Of a DNA stretch of 64,000 nucleotides, positions 31,614-44,775 are shown in pieces. This DNA comes from Rhodocollybia butyracea (Eukaryota > Basidiomycota > Agaricomycetes > Agaricales > Omphalotaceae), in the NCBI GenBank assembly GCA_015501585.1, contig JADNRY010000232.1, positions 1 to 64,000 on the forward strand, read 5' to 3'. The position numbers and the translations under genes are program-made. The notes beneath the pieces are model-generated. The model made no database searches and was not told the DNA's origin. It saw nothing but the letters and a program-made list of their open reading frames with translations. Numbering within the stretch: position 1 is the stretch's first letter; each line of letters begins with the position of its first letter.

Positions 31614-34600
31614 ATGTCAGATAATGAAGATTCTATGGATGTTGATAGTGCACCTGTGGCGAAGCGGTTCAAAGTGCGTTCGGATGTTTTATTTTTCTGA
31701 CAAGATTGTTTGTTAACAGCCGTACAGTATAAATCTTACAATGCAGAACTAAAAGATGTTCATTTGCCCTCTGCTTTGAGTGGACATTCAAAACCCGATG
31801 AAGATCTCGAGTCTGCATGAAATCGCCCCTCGTTACGCACATCCTAATATCTCTTCTGTTAGGACACACAATCCCATTTCTACGAGGCCTTGTTACATTG
31901 GCAACAGCTAAACTTGTCTCCCAACTTCATCAAATTTTCACAAAAATCAGCGCCGCTGTCTTCGAGTCTACCGCTTTTGTTACACAACTGGCACGAAGTT
32001 CTGGACTTATGGTTTGAAGCCAGGCTACTTCGGACGATGAGGGCTTGAAAGTTTTACTCGAGTGCGTTAGCAGCTTGAACTGTACTTGATAATCAATTCA
32101 ACTTTTGGTTTAGTTTACTGCAAAAGATTGCCCAGGATTTACGAGCCACACTCGCTCCAATCTACCCAAAATTACTTGATCGGCTATTCCAGCTCGCTGT
32201 ACGGTCCATTTCCGCAGAAGCACTATCTGTTCTCTTATCCACATTGTCTGCCGTCTTCAAATTTCTCCTGGTCCCTTCCACAGATCCGACTTTACTGGAA
32301 CAAACATGGATCGTAGTTCGAAAAATACTACCAGGGTGTCTTCCCGAGATACAGAGAGCGCTTGCGGAGGTATGGGGATCAGTTTTGCGAAAGTTAAAGG
32401 CTGCACTTCGTCCGCGCGCTGTAGTACTTATAGTTGAAGGTCTCGAGGGTATCGATGATGCTGCTGCTTGGTGTTTCGTCTCGGCTTGCAAGGTAAGTCC
32501 CTTGATTTTCCTACTCTTGACGCCAAACCTGACTATCTGAATTCTAGTCGGTATCTCAAACCCTGCATACCGTAACGCCGACACTGTTCTCTCCTCTCGT
32601 TGAATATCATCTGTCTTGTATCAACAGCGATGCGTCGTATATGCTTATTCGACGCGTTTCTCACCGCCTTTATTCACCATGTCAAAGGCCCAGATCAGTT
32701 TTCACCAGTGGCTGACATCCTTGTCAAGGAATACGCAAAAATAACTTCTGTCGGCGCCGACACAGAAGAGGCTCACGAAGAGAAGCTTCGGCGAATACTT
32801 GAAGTCTGTGCTGTCCCTGCTTCAGTTCGCAGTGGTACCAGGCTGGCGTCTGCGAACCTTACAAAGTTATGCACCTCAACGATGAGTATACCAGGTCCTT
32901 TCCAGCATCATTACGCCCGGCGATGCTCAAATTCACATCAGCACTCTTTACGGCGGGGACATGTCGCTGTGGATGACATCTGGACGAAATCTTCTTACGC
33001 GGTTATGGAACGATGGCTCTCAGATGGATGTCAAGTTCTCCATCGAGTTGCATGGTGTCTTGGCGGAGATGAAGTGGAGCGGATGGAAATCGCTGGCTCT
33101 TCCTGGTCTACTTAAACGTACAGGCAAGCTACTGGAAGTGGAACCGAAGGAAACACTTAGACTCTTGGCTTCACTTTCTCGGAGTGGGAAGCTGGGCGAT
33201 GTAGATTTAGTATGCAAGAAAAAGATCACGGATCGAGTCTCTACAAGGTTGAACGAGATGGTTCAAACTGATGTACTCAGTTTCAATGAAGAAGATGTAC
33301 GCATGTATTTCTTGCCTCTCTTGTGGTCTAGCTCATCGTATCATGCAGGGCGCTGAACTCGACTCCATCCTCGCGTTTTCAAGTCTCTTCTCACCAGAAA
33401 TCTCGTGCTCCATTGTCGCGCTTGCTGACAAGCACATCGCGTCTACACCACCGACTTTTGGAGAAGATGTCGACTCATTCCCTCACTCCGCGTGGATTAT
33501 AAAGACGACCCTATGTTGTTTGGCCTCTAGGCCTGTGGTCGAGTGGGCTAAAAATGTGGATGTAGTTCAATGGGCACGGACAATTGTCGAGCGGTGGTCT
33601 TGGTCTAAACACGCTCTTGAGGGGTTGGTGGAGTTGATTACTGTCCTGTACGATTCGTTTGCCTTTCCTTTTACCAGAATGATTCCTGACTATGTATATC
33701 TTTAGTGATTCTTTCGCAGCCACTCTTTCCTTTGAGGAAATGTACGGTCTCTTGAAGGGCTCGCTCCTTTCGCATTCGCATTCACTCCGTCTCAATGTAC
33801 TAAAACTCCTTTCATCGCCATTTGTCGACACTCCCTCGGATACCCGGGAGGTGCTTGAGCGGTGCTACAAGGGAACAAGTCCCATAGACGTTCAAGGTGT
33901 TAGAGAAGTGTGGTCAAGATCGGTCGCGTGGTACAGGTGCTCAAACAAGATGATAAACTTGGTGAAGATCTATGTGCGCGCTGGTTAACAGGTAATGGAC
34001 TCCTGAAATCTCTTACTGTTTGCGCGTGCTTATGTTGCTACAGCCCAACTAAAGGTCAACTTGCGTCCGATGTGGGCGCCCACGGCGACAGCTCTGCTTG
34101 AACTCTCGATGCGGTTTGGTGATACCGTCTGGGGAACGTTGTTCGGAGAGCTCAAGGCTCTGTCGCTCGAGGAAGCTTCATCTTCTCACCCGCGAAAGAA
34201 GATGAGCAAGGACGGAAACTCAGATAACAGTCAGTCAAGTAGCTCGGATGATCCCTGGGAAGAAGAACGGTCGTGGCGAGATCCGAGTGCTCACAAATTG
34301 AGAGAGATAGTTCTGATATGGCTGGATAAACGGACACATTGGAAGAAGCTCTTAGAAGTGAGTGTAATTTCAACCTCGAGATTACAGGTACTAATCTTCC
34401 TGTTAGGGCTCTGGCAGTAAAGACCGCTTAGACAGCCGATCGTATGAAAATCAGCTACTGCATTCATTAGGGGAATGTCACTCGTTGGCCGAAAAACACA
34501 ACCGAGAACTGATCACTTTCTTCCTTGAAATTGCTGGGCCGTTAACGAACCCAAACTTCAACGCATCAGGCTTAGTGCTTGGCTTTCCTTTTCTCCAAAT

Positions 34601-37600
34601 TCTCAAATCCCAAAGCCCTTCATGCAACCGAATCGTTATCTTCGCTCTACACCACCCTTCTCTCTCATCCTGATCGTACACTCCAGTCCTTGGCGTTGTC
34701 CTGTGTCTTCACCTACAAGCAACGGTCGTTATCTCTGTACGAGAACAAGCTTCGCGCTCTACTGGATGAACACGCGGTGGCGGGACGAGCTAGCTTCCCT
34801 TGATATTTCGAACATTGAGCCTCAGGCTCGCCCTGAAGTCATTGGGGTGCTTGTACGGTTATTATATGGGTTGATGCTGGAAAAGAAAGGTCGCTCAAGA
34901 GGAGCAGACCGCCGCTCAGCTGTATTATCATCTCTCGCGGGATGCACCGACGATGAACTTTCTTTGCTCGTCGATTTGATGTTGCGGCCGCTCATGGCAG
35001 GGCAAGACATGAAGGCAGGTAGTGTTATCATTCAGCGGACATCGAGTGAAGCTTCGGATCGACAACTTATTGGTTTCCTCACGATGCTGGGAGGTGTACT
35101 CAAAAATCTCGGCCCGAGAGTCGTTCGCTATTGGGATGCACTCTTGGGAGCCACGATGGATATCATCGCAAAGGCGCAAGGGAGGATCGATGGGGACGAG
35201 AGTGAGGCTGACATCGGAGACGACGACGACGACGAAACCGCCCTTCCGAGTACCAAACTTGTACGCTCGATTCGGCAGCTGGGCCTCAAACGTCTTGCTG
35301 ATTTTTGTCGATGTCGTGCAGAGTTTGATTTTTCACCCTATATGAAAGCTGCCTTCACCGCATTCATCTCCCTCGGATACCTCTACTCGACAAGGAGAAT
35401 ACCCAAGCGCCATCCGCTCTGCTTGAGCTCTTCTATGTTTGGACACAGCACAGTGACCAGGTACATTTTTTGGTCGACTACGACCGCCAGCTAATACCCA
35501 AAGTATTCAGTTGTCTGACTGCCGTCAATGTCAAACCCGCTGTAATATCGCGCGTCTTTGACATCGTGGACCATCTCATTGCGATTTCGGCAGAGAGCGA
35601 TGAAGTCTCAGAAACTATTATGCAGCCAAATGTATCCATCCTTCTCTCCAGTCTCTCTGTGCTCGTTGAACGCACGAAAGGTACCTCATCTATCTCTACA
35701 CCTTTAGGTCAACGGCAAATAGGGATTCTTTCTCAAATTGCCCAGTATTCAACGAACGCAGAGGAGGCTTCCACTCTTCTCGGGCTGTTTTCTCCGCTTC
35801 TTCGTAAACCCCCGAAGATAGTGCCCGAGAAAATCAAGAGTGATTTGCTCAAGATTGTTGGGCATCAGATGCACCTCATGCCTGATCTACGCGATGTAAC
35901 TTCTGAGGTCTATCAGCAATTGTATCAGCTATTGTCCATGCTTTTTCAATCTCTTCGTTCGCGTGCAGCTCGGTTGAGTCTCGTTGGTGCCTTCCGTGAC
36001 CTTGCCAATATCCAGGTCTCTTTACAGGACTTGGCGTCTCTGATGGAATCCTTGAACGCCTATTCAGCCAAAAGAATCAATGAGCCCGACTTTGAGCGTC
36101 GCTTGACAGCGTTTGCTCAATTAAACGATACGCTTTATGGGACATTATCGGTTTCTGATTGGCTGCCGATCCTGTACAACATGCTCGGTTTCATCCAGGA
36201 TCCCGAAGAGCTGGCTATTCGCAACAACGCATCTTACTCTATGCGCCATTTTATTGATCTCGTTGCATCTCAAACTTCGGCTGAGCACGAGAAAACTTTC
36301 TCCCGGATGCTTTTCCCTGGTCTCAAGAATGGTCTGAAGTCAAGGAACGAGATGGTGCGCACGGAGATCCTTGGAGTGATCGCATATGCTGTCGCAAAGT
36401 GCCAGAACATCAGCTCGCTACAAGACATGACAGCCCTCTTGGCCGGTGGGGACGAAGAGGCGAATTTCTTCAACAATATCCATCATGTCCAGTTGCACCG
36501 TCGTTCTAGGGCACTCCGTCGACTCGCTGATCAATGTGACGAACAACCGCTGCGAAATTCCACTCTCACCGAGATTCTCATTCCCCTCATTTCCAACTAC
36601 ATCGTCGAAACATCCTCATTGGACCATCATCTCGTTAACGATTCCATAACTGCGACGGGGCGGCTTGCGAAACATCTATCATGGAAGTCGTATTATTCTC
36701 TGGTACAGAAGTATCTCCGTTTATCCAAGGCGAAGGACGAGAGGGAGCGTGTCTATGTGAGAACCATTGTTGCTATCCTTGAGAATTTCCCTTTCGTTAT
36801 GGAAGACGAGGTTCAGGAAAGCGATGTTATTCTGAATGAGGTTGAAGATATAGATGTGGATCACAACATTGACGATGTTGAGAATGGTGGCGTTGGGGCT
36901 AAACCCCTACAAACTGCTAATAGTCGAATAGCCGATGCAGTAAACCTTCATCTCCTCCCGACCCTTTTGACCTATCTCGAGTCTCGAGATGCCACAACAG
37001 AGGATACGACACGAATCCCCATCGCTGTGGGCGTGGTCAAAGTCGCTCGCAACCTACCTTTCGCATCGGCCCAATTACAGATCACTCGGCTACTGACAAC
37101 CACCAGTCAAATTTTGCGCAGTAAGTCTCAAGAGACCAGAGATTTGACTCGCGATACCCTATGCCGCATCGCGGTTGTTCTAGGCCCAGACTACTTGTCA
37201 CTGATCATACGGGAATTGAGAGCAGCATTGTTACGTGGTCCTCACCTCCACGTCTTAGCAGCCACTGTGCACCATATCATTGTTCATGTAACGAAGCCGG
37301 AGTATGTGGAGAATCTGGGTGCTCTCGATGACTGTGTGCCCGATATCGCCCATGTCTCTTCGGAGGTGATCTTTGGTGAATCTGGAAAGGATGTTCAAGC
37401 GGATGGCTTCAAGACAAAGTTGCGAGAAGTTAAATCATCCTCTTCGAAAGGGCTGGACGCCCTTCATATCACTGCCAAGCATGTCACGCCTTCCAAAATC
37501 AATGCTCTTCTTTTACCCTTGCGAGCTATCATGCAGGAAACGGAATCAGTAAAAGTCATGAAATCGGTGGATGATGTACTGAAACAGATTTCGGGCGGGC

Positions 37601-39993
37601 TTAACTCCAACCAGCATCTCCTCCCGACAGATTTACTCTCCTTGTGCCATACGCTCATCACTCAGAACTCCCGTTTCCTACAGCAAAGTGCCACTCGTCG
37701 GAAGCATCTTGTTAAGGGTGATGCTATTGTTCAAACCAAGCGCCAAATCGCTGTTCACGATGACCATTTCGCTAATAATTCATTCCGGTAAGTTTTATCC
37801 ATAGTATTCTCAGTTGAAATTGATTATCTTCGACAGGTTTGTGGTCTTTGGACTGGACTTGCTCAGTACTGCTCTCCGTCGCAACCGATTCAATTTTCAA
37901 GATTCTGCGGTTGTCTCTCGTCTGGAATCCATGATTGTGGCGGTTGGAAACACACTCTACTCCACCAGTTCTCCAGTTCTCATTTCTGGCTTAAAGACGG
38001 TGTCAGGCCTTATCAAATGTCCTTTAAAGTCTTTGGAACGCTCTCTTCCTGTGTTCATAAGACAGACACTGGACATTCTGAAACAAATCGGCAATACGGA
38101 GTCGGAAGTTGCGCAGACAGCTTTAAAGACTCTCTCTTCCATCTTCCGTGACGGGCCAGCTGTCAGTGTAAAGGAGAAAGATCTTTCCTTTCTGTTGGAA
38201 ATCGTCACTCCAGATATTGAGGAACCTTCCCGTCAAAGCGCGGTATTTGCGGTACTTCGTGCCATTGTGGCAAGGAAATTCGTCGTTCCTGAGATATACG
38301 ACATTATGGACCAAGTTTCCGAAATTATGGTCACGAACCAATCAGCACAGGTACAAGAACTGTGCAGAGGCGTTCTGCTACAATTTCTACTCGACTATCC
38401 TCAGGGGAAAGGTCGACTTCGAAACCAAATGACATTCCTAACCAAAAATCTGTCGTACGAGTACGAGAGTGGAAGGAAGAGTGTTATGGAACTTCTTGAC
38501 GCCGTCATCTCTAAATTCCAGGTTGGCTTTGTTCAAGAGTATGCCGACTTGCTGTCTGTCGCTCTCGTCATGGTCATCGCCAATGATGATTCGTCCAAGT
38601 GCAGAGAAATGGCCGCACAGCTTGTGAAAAACCTCATCGGGCGGCTTAACGAACAAAAAAGGTCGGAAATCATGTCCCATCTCCACACATGGTCTTTGCA
38701 GCACGCTCAACCAACTCTGGTTCGTGTATCGGCGCAAGTTTATGGCTTATCGATCGATGCACTACAGAGTGAAGTAGCCCCGTTTATTTCCACTATTTTG
38801 CAAGATCTTCGAAGTCTATTAGAACACAGCGCGCAGCAACTTCAGACCACGGACTCTATGGACGTTGACCTGGGATGGCAGCTTCCATACCATTGTCTGA
38901 TAACTGTGGCGAAGCTAGCAAAAGTTTTCCCCGAGCTTATAACCCAGGAAGTTATAGATTGGGCTCTTATCGTGAAACATCTGTTATTCCCTCACGCATG
39001 GGTGCGCATGGCATCTTCACGTTTGCTGGGAACTTTGTTCGGCTCCGCCGTGATACAAATACCGCCCCCATCCAGCAAGGATGCTTCCTTCTCCCCCTTG
39101 TCGGCTTCTGGTATGAGAGAGTGTGCTGCGAAGCTTTGCCAACAACTCAGAAGCGAGCACTTGGACGATTCTCTGAGTCTACAAACGGTCAAGAATCTCT
39201 TCTTCATTGGTAAATGCTACGCATCCATGCCATTCCCCGCGGACAGTGACGAAGATGTCGTTGAGGACGATGATCTTCGCGGAGCACTCGATGGCGACGA
39301 TACTGCTCAGCAGAAACACCCTTTGCCGTGGATGTTCTCCAAGTTGTCATATCAAATCAGGTCCGCTCTCATCGCGAAGAGGAATCATCCTCACGGTCGA
39401 GTATGTCTTCTTCCTGATCACCCACATTGTGTACTAACAACCAACATTTTGTTAGCCTAATTGGAACTATCAGCCCTTTGCTGTGCTCCGTTGGTTTGCC
39501 GCCATGACTTCGTTTTTGGATGCCTCCACTTTAGAGCGGTTCCTCGTTCATATCCTTTCACCTATCTATCGAATTATCGAGGATGATACCATCCACGACA
39601 CCAAAATGAGTACGTCTTATCTACTGTCTTGAGCCCGGGAATTTTCCTCAACTCACAATTCTAGCCGAACTCAAGGATACCGCAGTAGAGCTGCGCGATC
39701 TTTTGCAGTCAAAAGTGGGAACAACTAAATTTTCTGCAGTCTACAACCAGATTCGTCAAGGCGTCGTCGCTGTTCAGCGTGAACGTAAAGAAGCGCGTGT
39801 TCTGCAAATAGCTACGAACCCTCAAGCCGCGGCTAGTAGGAAAGCGCACAAAAACACGGTTAAAAAAGAAAGCAGGAAACGGAAGAATCAAACATTTGTG
39901 TACGTGTTTAGCTGCTCATCCGATCCTTCTTGACTTATCTGTGCTGGTTACAGCGATGGGAAAGGAAAATTGAAGAGGAGGCGCGAAGAATAA
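31614..39993 (+). CDS. UTP20: UTP20, small-subunit processome HEAT-repeat protein
   Basis: Nucleolar component of the U3 snoRNP/SSU processome needed for 18S rRNA maturation. The protein would be about 2,500 residues of helical HEAT-like repeats, in line with the family. It starts MSDNEDSMDVDSAPVAKRFK, then SYNAELKDVHLPSAL, SHFYEALLHWQQLNLSPNF, SIRQLGLKRLADFCRCRAEF and SLRSRAARLSLVGAF, and has a C-terminal domain with NYQPFAVLRWFAAMTSFLD, KVGTTKFSAVYNQIRQGVVA and the Lys/Arg-rich tail KGKLKRRREE. The part from 35470 on has a 773-residue and a 548-residue uninterrupted exon. The 5' part needs about eight 1-2-nt frame changes (near 32021, 32658, 32871, 32957, 33907, 34577, 34774 and 35371), several in homopolymers. 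For an essential gene this points to sequence errors rather than death. Confidence 0.85.
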
Positions 39994-40671
39994 TTTCTCC
40001 TCGGTTCCTTACTGATATTCTGTTTATATCCGAGTCAATCGCTATTCTAGTAGTATGGATAATGCTTATTCAAAGTACACAGTCAAACTATAACGATGGC
40101 CAGCCCGAGCTAGAGCATGCTAAAAGCAGAAACCGAAGTTGATTCGTGCCCGTGGATACACGTCCCTCTCGACAACGAGTTCGGCAAGCAACGGACCCCA
40201 GTAGACTCACAACAACTACGTGACATCCGTGTCGAAGCGGCCCCCGTCTTCCTCCTACTCGATACTTGGAAGTTGGGGCGCTCAAACGAATCAAACTGGT
40301 AAGGCTTTTTAGCAGCCTCTTTCTTTGCTGAGCTCGCCAGGTTTTACAACATTTTACATTTCAATTTGGTCACAGAAAACTCGCCGCCCACGCTGCCCTA
40401 CGCTGCCCCACGCCGCCCCCTCGGAACTATACTTTCCGACCATCTTAATAAATAAATAATCCAGGGGACCCTGGGTCCTGCGAGGTCCTGCGTTGACCCA
40501 GAGTGTTGTTCGGCCCTGTTTCGCCACGCTATGTATGTCCTTGTACGTTCCGTACCGGTTTGCGCCGTTTTGGCCAATGGTATATAAAAGAGGGAACGAG
40601 GTGAGAGTGGAGGCCAACTGCTGGCTCAGTTCACCCATCCCCCAAAGGCTCTTCATATTTTTTTTTTTCCA
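39994..40671. promoter_or_regulatory. Spacer with a strong TATA/CCAAT promoter
   Basis: After UTP20 no gene is seen. GGCCAATGG at 40572-40580 and TATATAAAAG at 40581-40590 lie 80-100 nt before the next start codon, followed by a CT-rich stretch and a T run (40658-40668). This is a textbook promoter for the plus-strand secreted-protein gene. Confidence 0.6.
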
Positions 40672-41766
40672 ATGCTCATCACACCACAGGTCCGTTGCTT
40701 TGGGCTCGTCTTTATCAGCATGCTCGTCTCCACTGTGCATGCAATGCCCACTCCTGCTCCTCCCACTCCTCACATTGTGGCTGATCACACCGTGGCCGAT
40801 GCCCCTGATCCTCCCCGTGACCGCCGTAAATCAGAGGTGAAATTAACTTGGTAATTTTTGGTCTCGTTTATTCACGACTGCTACTAGTGGCTCTGGAAAT
40901 TCCGAGTTATAGTGCTTAATCCTGATACGGACGTGGGAGTGTCTACAGACGTGAAAGCATCTACAGACGTGGAAGCATCTACAGATGTGGAAGCACCTTC
41001 TCTTATCCAACGTTTGAAACCCTTCCCTACTCTTAGCATTCAAGACAGAGCTTCGCTTACCTCGAGCATTAAGGACGCATCGGAATTAGATATCCCGGAA
41101 AAGAGTATTCGTTACTTGAACAAAGAGATCGGCTTCCGTGACCCTGGCACGACCGATAACATACATATCTTTCTGCTTGAGGCAAAAGATGGCGGTATTT
41201 GCGAGGACTTGCCATGTTTTGGGTACCGTGGAACTGTCAGGGGTCGGAAGCATACTGTGTGTGCGATTTATCAGTTAAAACAGGGAGTAACGGAGGTCAA
41301 GAAGCTCAAGAAGCTCAAGGAGCCCTCTAAGTCAAAGGGCAGCGAAAAGTCCCCGAAATCCTTGAAAGGTATGGCCGAACATGAGAGGAGAGTTGAGGCT
41401 CTGCTACAGGACTTGTTGGACGATCCGAAGGATGCTTGGTGGGTGGATGTGAAGGAAGCGATTGAACCGCTGCATGACGCGTTGCACGCAAAAGAAAAGA
41501 GAAAAAGGGAAGGCGATCGCCAGAGAGCAAAGAAGGCTGCGGCAGAGAAGGCTCTGGAGGATGCAGGTCCTGCGACACAGCCACCACCGAAGCGTCGGAA
41601 GGGTCGGCAGGCTCACGACGCGCCAGCAGAAGGTTCTGCGACACAGCCACCATCGTCAGCAGCTCAGTCTGCAGTACAGCCAGCACAACTACCGGGTCAT
41701 CCATATGATTTGGCCTTTATCGTACATGGACCAGTACCAGGAGCGAAATTGCATGGTCCACAGTAA
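40672..41766 (+). CDS. Putative secreted protein with STDVEA repeats and basic C-terminal half
   Basis: Not a family I recognise. It starts MLITPQVRCFGLVFISMLVS-TVHA, a likely signal peptide, followed by a Pro-rich stretch. An intron (donor after DPPRDR, about 40827; acceptor at 40911-40912) leads to an exon with an 18-nt tandem repeat giving STDVKA-STDVEA-STDVEA. The central part (LKPFPTLSIQDRASLTSSIK, NIHIFLLEAKDGG, ICEDLPCFGYRGTVRGRKHT) may be a small folded domain. The C-terminal half is Lys/Glu/Ala-rich with KRKREGDRQRAKKAAA and PKRRKGRQ, which look like nuclear signals, interspersed with ATQPP repeats. A signal peptide followed by nuclear-type signals is what one expects of a host-targeted effector, but this is speculation. 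A decayed relative may lie at 42130-42410. Confidence 0.5.
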
Positions 41767-43115
41767 TACCCGCGTAGTGTACCGGAAACAACTGTAAAAG
41801 CGTTTATCCCAACTTCTAGTGTTCTCATATATTCGATCTATACAGTACTTGGCGCGCTTTCTCAAAATTCTCATTTCTCAAGTACAAGTTTGACGCAATT
41901 CATCGTCGAATATTAGTATTACAGGTGGTTATATGCCTGGTTATCGCCTTTGCTGCCTCCGAACACCACTTTCTACACAACCCAAAAATCATTGATTTTT
42001 CCGGCCAGACTCTCCGATTGACTCTGACTATCTACCGGTACCACCGCCGTTCACTCGATTGCAGGTTTGAGGTGTTAGAGAGTGGTATCTGGGCCACGAT
42101 GTTTGGCACAACGTCTCGTCTGTGAGAGACTCTGGAGTACTGCCTTTTTAGGTTCTCGTACACTGCTCGTTATCCTTGCTATTATCCCAGGTATGTAGTA
42201 CTTGTTTTTATAGCATACTGGCTGATAATGTTACATACGCATATTGTCTTCACAGATGTTCCCGGTCAAGGGGATACCGTAGATTCATTGCGCGGCTCCC
42301 AAGACCATGGTCGCCGAAATTCAGAGCTCAAGTTCGAATTCCATAAATCGCATGCCATATGCCAAGGGCTTGCTAGGGCTTGCTCCGCCGGATGTATCTC
42401 TAGATAAGTCCCACCACGGCAAGGAGGAAAAGCCTGAATATGGTTTCTCGGATGAGGGCAAATCTTTTCTGTTATCTGCCATGTGATCTATTTACAACCA
42501 AAACCTCCTCAGAAATTCGAATGGGTTTTCGGAAGAACAACAAAGCGCATGACAATCTACCTCCAAACCTCCCACACAACTGTCGCTGTTTGCGTAAATC
42601 GGCCGAAGCAATTCTACATGAAGAATATCAAATGTCTTGTATCCCTTCATTAAAGTTCATTTACAGATTCGTCAAAGACGGGGGGAATCGTGTGCAAAAC
42701 TTAGTACAGATGCATGTTCATCACTCCTCAGATATTCAGAATCCTTGCATACATGAAACAGCTATAAATTCCAATAGCGCATCTGCCATAAGCTCGATGA
42801 TTGCTACGCGGTTGAACGCACTGTATTCTACGCTAATTATACGACGTTAAAAAAAAAACCAAACTACAATCCAAGGCTTTGTATATGTTGGGGATATCTA
42901 AGTAATGATGGGAGGGGGGGGGGGGGGGGGGAATCTAGAAAAACAGTGCAATGATAGCGAATGGCGGAAGGATGAACTTCCAATGCGAGGTAATGCAATA
43001 TTGTGATACAGTTGATGTGGTAGATGAGTGACAAAAAAATGGACGCGCCTCAAGCGCAACTCTCGTTGCTTTCCCCGCTCACCAACAGCGGGCTTTTCTA
43101 AGCAAGCAGAAACCC
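41767..43115. other. Spacer with a possible decayed relative of the upstream gene
   Basis: At 42130-42410 short frames read FLGSRTLLVILAIIP and DHGRRNSELKFEFH, reminiscent of the signal peptide and RDRRKSEVK of the upstream secreted protein; weak evidence of a duplicated remnant. A run of 18 G lies at 42914-42931. The last part is the 3' region of the SAM synthetase gene. Confidence 0.35.
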
Positions 43116-44563
43116 TTACAGCTTAAGGGCCTTGACTTTCTCCCAGGTATAGTCGGGGTTACCTGAGATGAGCGTTAGTGGAAGACAGCTATTATCACAA
43201 ACATTGAACATACCGAAGTGGCCGTAGCAAGCGGTCCTCTTGTAGTGAGGGCGCTGGAGATCAAGTTCGCGAACCATCACACCAGGTCGGAGGTCCCAGT
43301 TCTTGTGGATGATCTCAACGAGCTCCTCGTCGCTCTTCTTTCCGGTTCCATAGGTGTCAACATAGATAGAGAGGGGCTCAGCAACACCGATGGCGTAGGA
43401 AACCTGGACAAGCGCACGGCGAGCAAGCTTGTGGGCAACGAGGGACTTGGCTGGGGCGACTTTGAGTGAGAGATGAATGATCATAAGGGGATATTGACTC
43501 ACCGATCCAACGAGCGGTGTAAGCAGCAGATCGGTCGACCTTGGACCAATCCTTGCCAGAGAAGGCTCCTCCTCCGTGAGCACCCCATCCACCGTACGAG
43601 TCGACGATGATCTTACGGCCAGTCAAGCCGGCATCACCTTGAGGTCCACCAATCACGAAACGACCGGTAGGGTTGAGCTATCACGGAATCAATCTATCAG
43701 CACAAAATTTTTTTCTACAAAAAAGATAAAACGTACATGGTATACAGTCCGCTCATCAAGGAGGTGGGCAGGGATGGTAGCCTTGACGATCTTCTGGAGA
43801 ATCTCTTTTCGGAGGTCTTCGAGGGAGATGTCCTCGGTGTGCTGGGTAGAGATGACAACGGTGTCTACACGAACGGGGATGGTAGCGCCGCCATCCTTCT
43901 TGTACTCGATTGTGACTTGGGTCTTGGTGTCGGGAAGAACCCAGGGAAGAAGACCAGAACGACGGGCGTCAGCTAGGGCACGGTTGAGCTTGTGGGAAAG
44001 CACGACAGTCAGAGGCATCAGCTCCTCAGTCTCGTCGGTAGCGTAACCGAACATGATTCCCTGGTCACCAGCACCGTGGCTCTCAAGCGAGCCGTGGTCG
44101 AGACCCTGGGCGATATCGGGAGATTGCTGCTCGATCGCTACAAGAATGTTGCAGGTCTTGTAGTCGAAACCTTTTGCAGAATCGTCGTAGCCGATATCCT
44201 TGATGGTGTCACGGATGATCTTCTGGTAGTCGAGTTTTGCCTTGGTGGTGATTTCTCCAAAGACCATGATCATTCCAGTCTTGGAGGCGGTTTCGCAACC
44301 AACTTTGGACCATGGGTCCTGCTCAAGGCAAGCATCAAGCTATTTCCAAAAGGTTATTTTCACTGAAAACTAAAACCTAACATTAGACTTACGATGGCAT
44401 CGGATACCTGGTCACAAATCTTGTCTGAGAGTAAAAGATGAGCACGAATGAACCCAAGCTTAAATTTTTCATACGTACCAGGGTGACCTTCACCAACGGA
44501 TTCAGAGGTGAACAAGAAGTGTCCAGGAGTAAGCGCATTGTGAGCACGACCGTTGACAGACAT
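43116..44563 (-). CDS. S-adenosylmethionine synthetase
   Basis: Makes S-adenosylmethionine from methionine and ATP in the cytosol, the methyl donor of the cell. Start [20 protein letters not shown]. Exons give ESVGEGHPG (ATP-binding His), [70 protein letters not shown], the Gly-rich [54 protein letters not shown], and the C-terminal [21 protein letters not shown]. Length (about 395 residues) and all signature motifs match the family, and no lesion is visible. Five or so introns of about 50 nt. Its promoter must lie in the 212 nt between it and the upstream myotubularin stop codon. Confidence 0.95.
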
Positions 44564-44775
44564 TATGGAGATGGAGGGGAAAAAAGGGACAGATCAAGGA
44601 GAAAGGAAAGACGAAAGACGGGTAAAGAAAGAGGGAAGATGGGAAGATTAACCTTTTTATAACAACGATCAATATGGCGTGATTTGCCAATTCACACGTT
44701 CGATACCCCAAGCAAATGCGTTTTACGTATATACGTGTCTACACTGAGTACTATATACGAGAAAAGTCTTCCATA

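Noticed and set aside
42914..42931. Run of 18 G as a functional element
   Set aside because: Homopolymer of uncertain length in non-coding sequence; likely slippage or an assembly artefact.
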